A stretch of 43,059 nt of DNA from Pseudomonadota bacterium (GTDB lineage Bacteria > Pseudomonadota > Alphaproteobacteria > Rhizobiales > Rhizobiaceae), in the NCBI GenBank assembly GCA_023444445.1, contig JAEXMK010000023.1, positions 1 through 43,059 on the forward strand, read 5' to 3'. Numbering within the stretch: the first letter of the stretch is position 1; each line of letters begins with the position of its first letter. A program made the translations under genes and the position numbers. The notes below the pieces were generated by a model. It worked only from the letters and a program-made list of their open reading frames with translations. It searched no databases and was not told where the DNA came from. Positions 9,078 through 21,629 of this stretch are shown here, piece after piece.

Positions 9078-11033
9078 TCAACTGTGGAGATAAAACACCA
9101 CCGAACGGGCGGGCAGGAAGGCCGGGTTCCCGAAATCCGTGCCGATGGCGTTCCAGCCATCACCGGGAAGAGTAAAGGGCACGATCTCTCGGCCGCGATT
9201 GATGAGGATGGCAAGCTCGGTATTGTTGCCGGTCTCCCGGTCGAGGGTGGAAAGCAGCATGGCAAAGGCCTGGCCATCCGCTCTTTCCCAGTCCGCAACC
9301 GTCATCGGCTCTCCGCCCGGGGCAAGCCATGTCACATCGCCCCTGCCGGAGAAGAAGCCTGTCTGTGAAAACACATCGAAGCGCTTGCGCAATGTGGCAA
9401 GAAACGCCGTATGATCGATCAATTCGGGGACGAGCGATGACCAGTCGACCCAGTTGATCTCATTGTCCTGACAATAGGCATTGTTATTGCCCTGCTGGCT
9501 GCGCCCGCCTTCGTCGCCTGCCGTCAACATCAGGGTGCCACGGCTGACGAAAAGCGTGGAAAGCAGCGCTTTCACATCCGCAAGCCGAGCAGCCATAATG
9601 GCAGGATTGTCGGTCAGGCCCTCAAAACCATTATTCCAGGAATGGTTGTCATTATGGCCGTCGCGATTGTTCTCGCCGTTCTTGTCATTGTGTTTGCGTT
9701 CATGGCTGACGAGATCGAACAGGGTGAAACCGTCATGGGCGGCAAGGAAATTGACGCTGCGGGTGTTCAAACGGCCATGGCGGGAAAATATCGGTGAGGA
9801 GCCGGACAGCGCATCGGCCAGCGCCCCGGTTGTGCCGGCATCACCACGCCAGAACCGGCGCATGTCATCGCGGGCACGATCGTTCCACTCGAGGAAGCTT
9901 TCGGGGAAGTTACCGAGCTGATAACCGCCTGGGCCGATATCCCAGGGTTCTGCAATCAATATCCGGTCGTAAAGGACGGGGTCTGAATGCATCGTCGCAA
10001 GGGTTTCACTCGCCATGTCGAAGCCCGCGGCTGTTCGCCCCAGCACGGGCGCGAGATCGAAACGGAAGCCATCGACGCCGGCATGGAGAACGAAATGCCT
10101 CAGCGAATCGATGATGAGCTGGCGAATATAGGGATGGTCGCAGGCGACCGTATTGCCGGTGCCGGTATCGTTGATGAGCACGCCCGGCTTTCCCTGCGGG
10201 TGGCGGAAGGCGGTGAGATTATCGAGACCGCGCAGCGATAGGATCGAGCCTTCGATATCGCTTTCACCCGTATGGTTGAAGACCAGATCGAGAATGACGC
10301 CAATGCCTTGCGCCTGCAGCGCCGCAACCGTGTCGCGCAGCTCCCGCACACCGCCGGGGCAGAGGCGCGGATCGAGCGCCATGAAACCGACCGGATTATA
10401 ACCCCAGGCATTGGAAAGCCCGAGCGGCGGCAGGTGGCGTTCGTCGATCCAGGCGGTGATCGGCATCAATTCCACCGCATCGACGCCGATTTTTTTCAAA
10501 TGCGCGAGAATGGCGGGATGGGCAAGTGCGGCGACGGTGCCCCTGATATCGTCGGGTACGTCAGGATGCAGCTGGGTGAAGGATTTGACGGCAAGCTCGT
10601 AAATCAGTCCGCCTTTGGCAAAACAAGGCGGCTGGCGCTTGATCGTCTCATGCTGGGAAAGGATCGCCTTCGGCATGATCGCGCCGGTTTCCGCGCCGAA
10701 GGCATAAAGCGAAGGGTCATGACGAAAGGGACGGTCGATCTCCGTGGCATAGGGGTCGAGCAGCAGCTTTGCAGGATCAAACCACAGGCCATGTTCAGGG
10801 GCGTAAATGCCCTGGGCACGAAAGCCATATCGCGTGCCAGGACCGGCCTGCGCATGCGTGAGCCGATGAACGTCGTCTTCACCGCGTCTCATCGGCAGAC
10901 GTGCCGTCTCTTTCTCACCAGTGTCATCGAACAGGCAGAGATCAATCTGCGAGGCGTGCCGGGAATAGACCGTGAATTCCGTTCCGTTTTCCGTGCGGAT
11001 TGCGCCTTTGGGGAAAACGGAAGGTGTCTGCAT
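9078..11033 (-). CDS. glgX: glycogen debranching enzyme (GH13, isoamylase-type)
   Basis: 651 residues. An N-terminal CBM48-like domain (ENGTEFTVYSRHASQIDLCLFD is its start) is followed by a GH13 alpha-amylase barrel with all three catalytic acids: Asp326 (DGFRFDLAPV), Glu362 (IAEPWDIGPGGY) and Asp434 (FLAAHDGFTLFD). It hydrolyses alpha-1,6 branches of phosphorylase-trimmed glycogen. ATG at 11033 has GGAGA about 8 bp upstream. A longer frame to 11174 is open only because it runs through a palindromic repeat and is rejected. It is 310 bp downstream of pgm, separated by the repeat, so it may have its own promoter. Confidence 0.95.
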   Translation of the reverse strand: MQTPSVFPKGAIRTENGTEFTVYSRHASQIDLCLFDDTGEKETARLPMRRGEDDVHRLTHAQAGPGTRYGFRAQGIYAPEHGLWFDPAKLLLDPYATEIDRPFRHDPSLYAFGAETGAIMPKAILSQHETIKRQPPCFAKGGLIYELAVKSFTQLHPDVPDDIRGTVAALAHPAILAHLKKIGVDAVELMPITAWIDERHLPPLGLSNAWGYNPVGFMALDPRLCPGGVRELRDTVAALQAQGIGVILDLVFNHTGESDIEGSILSLRGLDNLTAFRHPQGKPGVLINDTGTGNTVACDHPYIRQLIIDSLRHFVLHAGVDGFRFDLAPVLGRTAAGFDMASETLATMHSDPVLYDRILIAEPWDIGPGGYQLGNFPESFLEWNDRARDDMRRFWRGDAGTTGALADALSGSSPIFSRHGRLNTRSVNFLAAHDGFTLFDLVSHERKHNDKNGENNRDGHNDNHSWNNGFEGLTDNPAIMAARLADVKALLSTLFVSRGTLMLTAGDEGGRSQQGNNNAYCQDNEINWVDWSSLVPELIDHTAFLATLRKRFDVFSQTGFFSGRGDVTWLAPGGEPMTVADWERADGQAFAMLLSTLDRETGNNTELAILINRGREIVPFTLPGDGWNAIGTDFGNPAFLPARSVVFYLHS

Positions 11034-11343
11034 GGTCTGTTTCTCCGGGGGATAGTTGTTTCTTCTTCGTAACGGTGGAAGGTGGCCGGTAATGGAAGGT
11101 GGGTATGCGTCCGCCTGTGATCGATGGCGAACCCAAAACCTCTCCTCCGTCAGGCTCGGGCCTGTCCCGAGCATCTGCTACACATTGATTGGACGATACG
11201 TTGGCAGATCCTCGGCACAAGGCCGAGGACGACGTCGAGTTTGGAGAGAGGTCTGTTACTTTTCTCAGACGGCCTTGTGGCCGCCTGCCGTCTTTTCGAT
11301 TCCGCGCCTCTCCAGCAACGGCGGATGCAACTGAACAAAACCC
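11034..11343. other. pgm-glgX intergenic region
   Basis: 310 bp without a gene. It holds the RIME-like palindromic element at 11154-11228 and, at about 11268-11294, an AGACGGC/GCCGTCT hairpin with a 13-base loop followed by TTTT on the plus strand. On the minus strand, the direction of pgm, no T-run follows the hairpin, so it is not a classical terminator for pgm. Nothing that looks like coding sequence is present. Confidence 0.6.
11154..11228. repeat. RIME-like intergenic palindromic element
   Basis: Two near-copies facing each other: GCTCGGG-CCTGT-CCCGAGC then ATCTGC (11154-11178), a 25-base centre, then GCAGAT and CCTCGGC-ACAAG-GCCGAGG (11204-11228). Each half is itself a 19-base palindrome. 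The layout and the CTCGGG...CCCGAG core match the Rhizobium-specific intergenic mosaic elements (RIME) known from rhizobial intergenic regions; the identification is from memory. Confidence 0.7.
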
Positions 11344-14419
<3,076 letters not shown>

Positions 14420-14424
14420 CGGCG

Positions 14425-15687
14425 CTACAGGTCCAGCTTGTCGATCATCGATTGGGTGATAAGGCAGATGCCGTTTTCGGTACGGCGGAAACGTTTGGCA
14501 TCCAGTTCTGGGTCTTCTCCTACAATCAGTCCTTCCGGAATGACCACACCATGGTCGATGACGACATTGCTGAGCTGGGCATGACGCCCGATCTTCACAC
14601 TCGGCAGTACTACGGCATTCTCAAGGCGGGAGTATGAATTGGCGCGCACGCCTGTGAACAGAAGGCTGCGGTTGAGCGACGCACCCGAAATGATGCAGTC
14701 ACCGGAAACAACGGAAGACACGGCCGAGCCGCGGCGGTTCTCATCGTCATGCACGAATTTCGCCGGTGGTGTGATTTCCGCATAGGTCCAGATCGGCCAG
14801 GATTTGTCGTAGATATCGAGGTCGGGCACCACATCCGTCAGGTCGATATTGGCCTGCCAGTAGGCGTCGATGGTGCCGACGTCCCGCCAGTAGGGGCCAT
14901 GCTCGAAATCCGAACGTACGCACGAGTCTGCGAAGCGGTGGGCGACAGCTTTGCCGTGCTCTACGATATAGGGAATGATGTCCTTGCCGAAGTCGCGGCT
15001 GGAGGTGGGGTCTGCGGCGTCGCGACGCAACGCCTCCATCAGGAATTTCGTGTGGAAGACGTAGATGCCCATGGAGGCAAGCGCAAAACCCTCATTGCCG
15101 GGAATGCCGGGCGGATCGGCCGGCTTTTCGATGAAATCGATGATTTCGTCTTTTTCATTCACATGCATGACGCCGAAGCCGGTTGCTTCCATCCGCGGCA
15201 CTTCGAGGCAGCCGATCGTCACATCCGCACCGGAATCGACATGCTGCTGAAGCATGTATTCATAGTCCATTTTATAGATATGGTCGCCGGCGAGGATGAC
15301 CATATATTCCGGCCCATAGGGCTCGATGATGTCGATGTTCTGGTAAACCGCGTCTGCCGTACCTTCATACCATTGCGTTTCTGAAACGCGCTGGGATGCG
15401 GGCAGGATGTCAAAGCTCTCATTACGTTCAGGGCGGAAGAAGTCCCAGCCGCGCTGCAGGTGCCGAATGAGGGAATGCGCCTTGTATTGCGTGGCGACGC
15501 CGATACGGCGAATGCCGGAATTAAGCGCGTTGGAGAGCGCGAAATCGATGATGCGCGCCTTGCCGCCGAAATAGACGGCGGGTTTTGCCCGGCGGTCCGT
15601 CAGCTCCTTCAGACGGCTTCCTCTTCCGCCTGCGAGGACATAGGCCATTGCATCACGCGCCAAAGGCTGAACTCTTTTTTCCGACAT
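14425..15687 (-). CDS. glgC: glucose-1-phosphate adenylyltransferase (ADP-glucose pyrophosphorylase)
   Basis: 420 residues. The nucleotidyltransferase domain starts with [22 protein letters not shown] and has the glucose-1-phosphate site segment around IEKPADPP; a left-handed beta-helix domain follows at the C-terminus. It makes ADP-glucose from ATP and glucose-1-phosphate, the committed step of bacterial glycogen synthesis. The Agrobacterium enzyme is known to be activated by fructose-6-phosphate and pyruvate; the sequence alone does not show this. It lies between glgB (21 bp) and glgA (5 bp) in the operon. Confidence 0.97.
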   Translation of the reverse strand: MSEKRVQPLARDAMAYVLAGGRGSRLKELTDRRAKPAVYFGGKARIIDFALSNALNSGIRRIGVATQYKAHSLIRHLQRGWDFFRPERNESFDILPASQRVSETQWYEGTADAVYQNIDIIEPYGPEYMVILAGDHIYKMDYEYMLQQHVDSGADVTIGCLEVPRMEATGFGVMHVNEKDEIIDFIEKPADPPGIPGNEGFALASMGIYVFHTKFLMEALRRDAADPTSSRDFGKDIIPYIVEHGKAVAHRFADSCVRSDFEHGPYWRDVGTIDAYWQANIDLTDVVPDLDIYDKSWPIWTYAEITPPAKFVHDDENRRGSAVSSVVSGDCIISGASLNRSLLFTGVRANSYSRLENAVVLPSVKIGRHAQLSNVVIDHGVVIPEGLIVGEDPELDAKRFRRTENGICLITQSMIDKLDL

Positions 15688-15708
15688 GGTGTCCTCCCTC
15701 TGTGTCTG

Positions 15709-17916
15709 TCAGTTTTCCGGCTCGAGCATGATCGTGGCGAGCGGCGGCAGGACGAGCATCGCCCCGATATCGCCGCCGGCATCGACCGCCTGAACGCGTC
15801 CGCCATTTCCCTTGCCGCTGCCGCCATAAATTTCGGCATCGGTGTTGAGAATCTCCCTCCACCGCCCCGCCTGGGGCAGCGGCACATAATAGTTTTCCCG
15901 ATAGACCGGGGTGAGGTTGCAGATGACCGCGACCGGCTTTTCGCCGGGCGCGGTGCGCAGCCAGGCGAAAACGGAATTCTCGTGATCATCGACCACAAGC
16001 CAGCGGAAGCCCTCGGGCTCGCAATCGCGGGCGTGCAGGGCGGCTTTGGATCGATAGGTGAGGTTGAGATCGCGCACGAGGCGGCGCATGCCCTCATGCA
16101 TCGGATATTGGCGCAGGTTCCAGTCGAGCGACCCCTTTTCGCTCCACTCGCTCCATTGCGCAAATTCCTGACCCATGAACAGCAGCTTTTTGCCGGGATA
16201 ACCCCACATGAAGCCGTAATAGGAGCGAAGATTGGCGAATTTCTGCCAGTCATCGCCGGACATTTTGGCGATCAGCGATCCCTTGCCGTGAACAACCTCG
16301 TCGTGGGACAGCGGCAGCACGAAATTTTCGGTGAAGGCGTAAAGCAGGCCGAAGGTCAGTTCCTGATGATGGAACTTGCGATGCACCGGCTCGCGCGAGA
16401 AATAACTCAGCGTGTCGTGCATGAAGCCCATGTTCCACTTGAAACCGAAACCAAGGCCGCCCTCATGAACGGGCTGCGACACTTTCGGCCAGGAGGTGGA
16501 TTCCTCGGCAATCGTCATGACGCCCGGATGGGTGCCATAAACGAGGGAATTCATCTTCTGCAGGAAGCGCACGGATTCGAGATTTTCGCGCCCACCATAT
16601 TCGTTGGGTATCCACTCGCCCTCCTTGCGGGAGTAGTCCAGATAGAGCATCGAGGCCACTGCATCGACGCGCAGGCCGTCAAGATGGAATTTCTCGGCCC
16701 AGTAAAGCGCGTTGTTGATGAGGTAGGACATGACCTCGACGCGGCCGAAATTATAGATCGCCGTGTTCCAGTCGGGATGGAAACCCTGACGCGGATCGGC
16801 GTGCTCATAGAGCGCGGTGCCGTCGAACCACCGAAGTCCATGTTCGTCTGTGGGAAAATGCGCGGGAACCCAGTCCAGGAGAATACCGATGCCGACCTTG
16901 TGCGCGCCGTTGACGAACCGCGCGAAACCTTCGGGATCGCCGAAGCGTGCGGTCGGCGCGTAAAGGCCGGTGGTCTGGTACCCCCAGGAGGGGTCATAGG
17001 GGTGTTCGGTGATCGGCAGGAACTCGATGTGGGTGAAGCCCATATCCGTGCAATAGGGAATGAGCTGCGCGGCGAGTTCGTCCCAGCTTAGGAAGGTGCC
17101 GTCTTCGCGACGCTGCCACGAACCGGCGTGAACCTCGTAAATGCTGATCGGCTGGCGGCGCTGATCCACCCGTGCCCAATGTTCCCGATGAGCCTGATCT
17201 TCCCATTTCTGCGTCAGTTCCGGGGTCGTGACAGAAGCATTCTTCGGCCGTAACTCGCCGCGCCGCGCATAGGGGTCAGCCTTCAGCGGCAGAAGCTCGC
17301 CATTCGCACCGAGGATCTCGAACTTGTAGGCGCAGCCGGCATAGACGTCAGGCGCGAAGATTTCCCAGATGCCGGTATCCTTGCGGAAACGCATCACATG
17401 CCGGCGGCCGTCCCAATTGTTGAAATCGCCGACGACAGAAACGCGCCGCGCATTGGGGGCCCAGACGGCGAAGTGAAAACCTTCGACGCCCTCGAGCTTC
17501 AGCGGATGCGCGCCCATTTTATCGAACAGCCGCAGATGCGAGCCTTCCCGGACGAAATAATCATCCATTGGGCCAAGAACAGGGCCGAAGCTGTAAGGGT
17601 CGGTCACCGCCCATTCGGCATCATCGCGACAGGCGCGGTAACGCACCGGCTGGCGCTTTGAAAGATCGATACGGCCTTCGAAAAAGCCGTCGGGGTCCAG
17701 CCGTTTCAGTTCTCCGACGAGATTTCCGTCCAGCGTCAGGACGGAAACCTCTTCTGCACCGGGAATGAAACAGCGGGCGGAAAATCCTTCCGGCGTTTCG
17801 TGAACGCCGAGAAGGGCAAAAGGATTGGAATGCAAACCGCTCTTGATCGCCCCGATTTCAGCCTTCGTGATGTCGCCAGTCTTTTTCTCGTCGGCCGAAT
17901 TGAGCGGTTTTTTCAT
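15709..17916 (-). CDS. glgB: 1,4-alpha-glucan branching enzyme (GH13)
   Basis: 735 residues. N-terminal beta-sandwich domains (CBM48, HFAVWAPNARRVSVVGDFNNWDG at about 148-170) precede the GH13 barrel with Asp418 (DGLRVDAVASM), Glu471 (TIAEESTSWP) and Asp539 (LPLSHDEVVHGKGS). It transfers short chains to make alpha-1,6 branches in glycogen. The ATG at 17916 overlaps the glgP stop as TGATG. A TTG four codons further upstream is possible but less likely. It is the second gene of the operon. Confidence 0.97.
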   Translation of the reverse strand: MKKPLNSADEKKTGDITKAEIGAIKSGLHSNPFALLGVHETPEGFSARCFIPGAEEVSVLTLDGNLVGELKRLDPDGFFEGRIDLSKRQPVRYRACRDDAEWAVTDPYSFGPVLGPMDDYFVREGSHLRLFDKMGAHPLKLEGVEGFHFAVWAPNARRVSVVGDFNNWDGRRHVMRFRKDTGIWEIFAPDVYAGCAYKFEILGANGELLPLKADPYARRGELRPKNASVTTPELTQKWEDQAHREHWARVDQRRQPISIYEVHAGSWQRREDGTFLSWDELAAQLIPYCTDMGFTHIEFLPITEHPYDPSWGYQTTGLYAPTARFGDPEGFARFVNGAHKVGIGILLDWVPAHFPTDEHGLRWFDGTALYEHADPRQGFHPDWNTAIYNFGRVEVMSYLINNALYWAEKFHLDGLRVDAVASMLYLDYSRKEGEWIPNEYGGRENLESVRFLQKMNSLVYGTHPGVMTIAEESTSWPKVSQPVHEGGLGFGFKWNMGFMHDTLSYFSREPVHRKFHHQELTFGLLYAFTENFVLPLSHDEVVHGKGSLIAKMSGDDWQKFANLRSYYGFMWGYPGKKLLFMGQEFAQWSEWSEKGSLDWNLRQYPMHEGMRRLVRDLNLTYRSKAALHARDCEPEGFRWLVVDDHENSVFAWLRTAPGEKPVAVICNLTPVYRENYYVPLPQAGRWREILNTDAEIYGGSGKGNGGRVQAVDAGGDIGAMLVLPPLATIMLEPEN

Positions 17917-20378
17917 CAGGCTCTCCAAATCTCGGTGGCATATTGGCGGATCGTCCTGTCGGACGAGAACCAGCCCATGCGCGCCGTATTGCGCACTGTC
18001 TTGGCGTACCAGCTATCCGGATCGCTCCAGATCGCGTCCACTTCGCGCTGTGCATTGGCATAGGCATCGAAGTCGGCGGCGACCATGAACCAGTCGCTGT
18101 TATAAATACCGTCGATCAGCCCCGCGAAACGGGAGCGGTCATCCGGCGAGAAGACGCCAGACGCGATGGAAGACAGCGCCTGCGACAGCTCGGACGATCC
18201 TCCGATAATCGCGCGGGGGTTGTGGCCTTCGGCGCGCGCCTTGGCCACTTCGTCCGCGGTCATTCCGAAGATGACGATGTTTTCCGCACCGACATGGTCG
18301 CGCATCTCGACATTGGCGCCATCAAGCGTGCCGATGGTAAGCGCACCGTTGAGCGCGAATTTCATGTTGCCGGTGCCGGAAGCTTCCATGCCGGCCGTCG
18401 AAATCTGCTCGGAAAGATCGGCGGCGGGAACCATGATTTCCGCAAGCGAGACGTTGTAGTTCGGAATAAACACCACTTTCAGAAGCCCGCGCACGGCCGG
18501 GTCGTTGTTGATGACCCGGGCAATATCGTTGGCAAGCTTAATGATCAGCTTCGCGTTGTGATAACTCGGCGCTGCCTTGCCTGCGAAGAACTTAACGCGC
18601 GGCACCCAATCCAGTTCCGGGTGGGACCGGATCTGATCGTAAAGAGCGACGGTCTCAATGAGGTTCAGAAGCTGACGCTTATATTCGTGGATACGCTTGA
18701 TCTGGATGTCGAACATGGCCGAGGGATCGACGCGGATGCCCATGCGCTGTGCGACAGTATTGGCCAGCCGCACCTTGTTCAGACGCTTTACCTCGGCAAA
18801 CTTCTCGCGGAACCCGGCATCGTCGGCGAAACGGTCAAGTGCTGTCAGCTTTTCCGCATCATCGAGGAAATCGTCGCCAATCGTCTCGCGCAGCAGGCTG
18901 GTCAGGCCGGGATTGCACTGCATCAGCCAGCGACGCGGCGTAATGCCATTGGTCTTATTGTTGATGCGGTCAGGATAAAGGCTGTGCAGGTCGGCAAACA
19001 CCGTTTCCTTCATCAGGTCGGTGTGAAGGGCGGAAACGCCGTTGATCGAATGCGAGCCGATGAATGCGAGGTTGCCCATCCGCACACGTCTCTCGCCACC
19101 TTCGTCGATGAGAGAAATGGAGCGGATCTGCTGATCCGCCATCTTCTTTTCCTTGCGGGCAAAGAGCAGCGTATTCGCATTGATTGCATAGACGATCTGC
19201 ATATGTCTTGGCAGAAGGCGCTCAAGCAGGGGTACCGGCCAGCTTTCCAGCGCCTCGGGCAACAGGGTGTGGTTGGTATAGGAGAAGGTGCCCTGCGTGA
19301 TCTTCCAGGCTTCCTCGAACTCCAGACCATGCACATCGCACAAAAGACGTATCATTTCGGCGATGGAGATCGCCGGATGCGTATCGTTGAGCTGGATCGA
19401 GACTTTCTCCGGCAACGAGGTGAAATCCGGGTACTGCTGCAGATGGCGGCGCAAAATGTCCTGCAGCGAGGCGGAGGAGAAGAAGAACTCCTGGCGCAGG
19501 CGCAGTTCCTGACCGGCCGGCGTTGCGTCCGCAGGGTAGAGAACCCGCGTCAGGCTTTCCGCCTTGTTGCTCTCCCTCAATGCGCCGATATGGTCGCCGG
19601 CGTTGAAGGCGGCGAGAAGAATGGGGTCGATCGGCTGCGCCGACCACAGCCGGAGCGTATTGACGCGCGTGCCGCGCCAGCCGACAACCGGCGTATCGTA
19701 AGCCATGGCGATGACGCGCTCGGCCGGTTTCCAGACGAAGCGCTGCGGGTCTTCATAACCGCCGATCGTCTCCACCGAGCCGCCGAAGCCAATTTCATAG
19801 GAACTCTCGCGACGTTCGAATTCCCATGGGTTACCGTGGGCAAGCCAAGTTTCCGGCAGTTCCACCTGCCATCCGTCAGCCATCTGCTGGCGGAAGAGGC
19901 CATGCACGTAGCGGATGCCATAGCCATAAGCGGGAATATCAACGGTCGCCATGGATTCCATGAAACAGGCGGCGAGACGGCCAAGGCCGCCATTGCCGAG
20001 TGCGGCATCCGGCTCCAGACCGGCAATGACATCGAGATCGACGCCGAGCGAGGACAGTGCATCGCGGATTTCATGCATCAGGCCGATATTGGAGATGGCG
20101 TCGCGCATCAGGCGGCCGATCAGGAATTCCAGCGAGAGGTAATAAACGCGCTTGGAATTGTTGGCATAGGCCTTGCGGGTGGATTCCATCCACTTGTCGA
20201 TGATGCGGTCGCGCACGACAAGGATGGTTGCGGTCAGCCAGTCATGCGGTTTTGCAACCTTGACGTCCTTGCCGATGCGGTAGGTCAGTCGCTCGATAAT
20301 TTCTGCGGCCATGATTTCCGGGTTGGAACTGCGCGGCGCGGGGCGGGGAAGATCGGCGGCGTTGAGATTATTGATCAT
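17916..20378 (-). CDS. glgP: glycogen phosphorylase
   Basis: 820 residues, GT35. The C-terminal pyridoxal-phosphate region is EASGTGNMKFALNGALTIGT, with the PLP lysine in GNMKF at about residue 665. PDAALGNGGLGRLAACFMES near residue 125 is the N-terminal signature, and KRIHEYKRQLLN is also conserved. It releases glucose-1-phosphate from glycogen. ATG at 20378. It is the first gene of the glgP-glgB-glgC-glgA-pgm operon, with 480 bp of non-coding sequence upstream. A long open frame on the opposite strand is a composition effect. Confidence 0.97.
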   Translation of the reverse strand: MINNLNAADLPRPAPRSSNPEIMAAEIIERLTYRIGKDVKVAKPHDWLTATILVVRDRIIDKWMESTRKAYANNSKRVYYLSLEFLIGRLMRDAISNIGLMHEIRDALSSLGVDLDVIAGLEPDAALGNGGLGRLAACFMESMATVDIPAYGYGIRYVHGLFRQQMADGWQVELPETWLAHGNPWEFERRESSYEIGFGGSVETIGGYEDPQRFVWKPAERVIAMAYDTPVVGWRGTRVNTLRLWSAQPIDPILLAAFNAGDHIGALRESNKAESLTRVLYPADATPAGQELRLRQEFFFSSASLQDILRRHLQQYPDFTSLPEKVSIQLNDTHPAISIAEMIRLLCDVHGLEFEEAWKITQGTFSYTNHTLLPEALESWPVPLLERLLPRHMQIVYAINANTLLFARKEKKMADQQIRSISLIDEGGERRVRMGNLAFIGSHSINGVSALHTDLMKETVFADLHSLYPDRINNKTNGITPRRWLMQCNPGLTSLLRETIGDDFLDDAEKLTALDRFADDAGFREKFAEVKRLNKVRLANTVAQRMGIRVDPSAMFDIQIKRIHEYKRQLLNLIETVALYDQIRSHPELDWVPRVKFFAGKAAPSYHNAKLIIKLANDIARVINNDPAVRGLLKVVFIPNYNVSLAEIMVPAADLSEQISTAGMEASGTGNMKFALNGALTIGTLDGANVEMRDHVGAENIVIFGMTADEVAKARAEGHNPRAIIGGSSELSQALSSIASGVFSPDDRSRFAGLIDGIYNSDWFMVAADFDAYANAQREVDAIWSDPDSWYAKTVRNTARMGWFSSDRTIRQYATEIWRA

Positions 20379-20858
20379 TGGTCGGTCAGCACCTTGGTGG
20401 GAGGAGAGGGTCTGAGAGGTTGATCCGTGTTGCCTTTACTGATGCCAGTTTATGCATCGATATGGAGGCGTGGCAACAGCAATTTTCGCGGAAAGTGGAG
20501 CGACTTAGGATTATGAAAAATAAGAATTTTTCTTCCGCGTCCCAAGGATCGCCGAAGGCGTTGCCGGCCCTTTATCCGCCGGTACCGAAAAGGTTTGCGT
20601 GGTCGTTGCGATGCCAGGCATCGTTCAAAAAGGGAAAGAGGCTGCAATACTTTTAACTGATTCACCGGTCCTGAAATCTGTTTCGCGCGATTATCATGTT
20701 TAAACACCGGGCCGAAAACCGCATATGGGTTCGGTCTGATACCTAAGATCACACACTAGCCTTCGCAGCCGCAAAAATTCAATGAAAATAAGTGGGCCGC
20801 CGTCGCTCCCGCACCTGTTGAAGGTGGCGGCTGCGTGAAACCGGGCGATATCGCCGTG
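20379..20858. other. intergenic region upstream of glgP
   Basis: 480 bp between glgP and the amidotransferase gene, both on the minus strand, so it holds the glg operon promoter and the 3' region of the gene upstream. A perfect 7+1+7 palindrome, CGATGCC-A-GGCATCG, is at 20609-20623, about 230 bp before glgP. A weak hairpin (CCGAA...TTCGG) is at about 20712-20734. I found no convincing terminator or -35/-10 pair and no coding frame with good codon use. Confidence 0.5.
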
Positions 20859-21629
20859 TTACCCCAGGCAAAAAGGCTGCATCATCATTTCCCCGGCGCG
20901 GATCGTCACGCGGGTATTCGGTGGAACGGCGCACCATGGGGTGCAATCGAAGGAAAATGGCTCGGAACTCAACGCAATGCCTTCTTCCAGCCCGCGCCAG
21001 TAGAGCGTCGGTGGTTTGTCATCGCTCGACCAGCGGAAGGCATGCACGCAATCGCCGTCCATCAGCACCGCACTGAAGCGCAGGGCAGAGGAAACGCCGG
21101 CCGTGACCATTTTTTCGTGGCAGAGGCGCAGCGCGGTGGAAATGGCGTTCACGGGATCGGCATCAAGGCCAAGGCCGGCGGCGATGAGGAAGATGGCTTC
21201 GCTGTCGCCGGTGCCGCGCCGGGATGCATAGATATCATCGGGTATAAGGGAGTCGATATCGCGCCTTATCTGCTCGTAACCGCCGATCTGGCCGTTATGC
21301 ATGAACAGATATTGGCCATGCGCAAAGGGGTGGCAATTGGCGCGGGACACTTCGCCAGACGTGGCGGAGCGGACATGGGCCATGAACATGCCCGAGCGAA
21401 GCTGGTGGCAGAGTGCCGCAAGGTTGGCATCCGACCAGGCGGGTCTGGTATCGCGAAAGACGCCGGGCGTTCCGCGTTCGCCGTACCAGCCAAGGCCGCA
21501 ACCATCGCCATTCACGACGGTTTTCGCTTCCCTTGCGGCCATGGACTGGCTGACCAGTGATGCTTCCGGCTCGATCAGCAGGCTGTCGAGCCAGACGGGT
21601 TTACCGGAATAGGCAAAAAGGCGGCACAT
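20859..21629 (-). CDS. class II glutamine amidotransferase (YafJ/EgtC-like)
   Basis: 256 residues starting MCRLFAYSG, so Cys2 becomes the N-terminal nucleophile after removal of Met. VNGDGCGLGWYG (39-50) and FMHNGQIGGYEQIR with RGTGDSEAIF are typical of the stand-alone class II amidotransferase/Ntn-hydrolase group. These cleave an amide, usually of glutamine or a gamma-glutamyl compound; the substrate is not evident. Its ATG follows directly on the racemase stop (ATG ends at 21629, TGA begins at 21630), so the two are one operon. Confidence 0.88.
   Translation of the reverse strand: MCRLFAYSGKPVWLDSLLIEPEASLVSQSMAAREAKTVVNGDGCGLGWYGERGTPGVFRDTRPAWSDANLAALCHQLRSGMFMAHVRSATSGEVSRANCHPFAHGQYLFMHNGQIGGYEQIRRDIDSLIPDDIYASRRGTGDSEAIFLIAAGLGLDADPVNAISTALRLCHEKMVTAGVSSALRFSAVLMDGDCVHAFRWSSDDKPPTLYWRGLEEGIALSSEPFSFDCTPWCAVPPNTRVTIRAGEMMMQPFCLG

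Noticed and set aside
15460..17091. Plus-strand open frame opposite glgB and glgC
   Set aside because: It crosses the boundary of two certain genes in antisense and has no domain or start signal.
17943..20423. Open frame of over 800 codons on the plus strand opposite glgP
   Set aside because: It is the antisense shadow of a highly conserved gene. Codon bias of GC-rich DNA keeps this frame open; the protein has no recognisable domain and no ribosome binding site.
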